From assembly GCA_026991065.1 (NCBI GenBank), contig JALXCG010000354.1, positions 1-6,304 on the forward strand: a DNA stretch of 6,304 nucleotides. The letters run 5' to 3'. Each line of letters starts with the position of its first letter. The first letter of the stretch is position 1. Positions 6,304-6,304 of the stretch are shown here, piece after piece. Made by a program: the position numbers and the translations under genes. The stretch comes from JALXCG01 sp026991065 [NCBI: Gemmatimonadota bacterium] (lineage in GTDB: Bacteria; GCA-2686955). The notes under the pieces were generated by a model, which searched no databases, was not told the origin of the DNA, and saw nothing but the letters and a program-made list of their open reading frames with translations.

Positions 6304-6304
6304 G
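6255..6304. repeat. Perfect 22-base inverted repeat with 6-base loop at the window end
   Basis: Bases 6255-6276 and 6283-6304 are exact reverse complements (22 of 22), separated by tgggtg (6277-6282). The arm starts catcaatgatgccg and the right arm runs to the last base, so the palindrome could be longer. It lies inside the coiled-coil reading frame and has no adjoining T run, so it does not look like a terminator. A fold-back artefact at a contig end is the simplest reading; a genuine hairpin is possible. Confidence 0.95.

Noticed and set aside
6255-6304. Intrinsic terminator at the edge palindrome
   Set aside because: The stem lies within an open coding frame, has no following T run on either strand, and ends exactly at the window edge, which fits a fold-back artefact better.

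Overview
The window reads as a GC-rich bacterial chromosome segment (roughly 60-65% GC by eye) with two short, tightly packed operons that converge. No RNA genes, mobile elements or CRISPR arrays were seen, and no stretch over about 110 bases is without a gene. The gene content (a Bat operon with a BatE-type TPR/SH3 gene, plus an M23 peptidase and a bactofilin) would fit a Gram-negative lineage such as the FCB group or an uncultured phylum near it. That placement is an inference from gene content only and is weak.

Left part, plus strand (2-4685): the distal half of a Bat (aerotolerance-type) operon. The first gene is cut by the window start and is a BatB-type von Willebrand A protein fused to a BatC-type TPR protein, with a 90-residue Gln/Asp/Glu repeat tail. 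It overlaps batD by TGATG (or GTGA), and batD overlaps batE by GTGA, so the three are probably translationally coupled. All three are predicted to be anchored in the inner membrane with their main domains in the periplasm: vWA and TPR (BatB-BatC), repeated beta domains (BatD), and TPR plus SH3 (BatE). In known operons moxR, a DUF58 gene and batA lie upstream, which would be outside this window.

Centre (4686-4795): a 110-base convergent intergenic region holding one modest hairpin and nothing else recognisable.

Right part, minus strand (6303 down to 4796): a cell-envelope/cell-shape operon, read as a small coiled-coil protein (5' end outside or corrupted at the window edge), a membrane-anchored M23 (LytM-type) endopeptidase with all its zinc-site residues, and a bactofilin. 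Spacing is 3 and 8 bases, so this is a single transcription unit. A bactofilin beside an M23 hydrolase matches known cell-shape systems, in which the bactofilin scaffold positions peptidoglycan cutting.

The oddest sequence signals are a perfect 22-base inverted repeat with a 6-base loop ending exactly at the last base of the window (probably a fold-back artefact at a contig end), the expanding QQD/QQE minisatellite in the BatB-BatC fusion, and a signal-peptidase-like site at the fusion joint.
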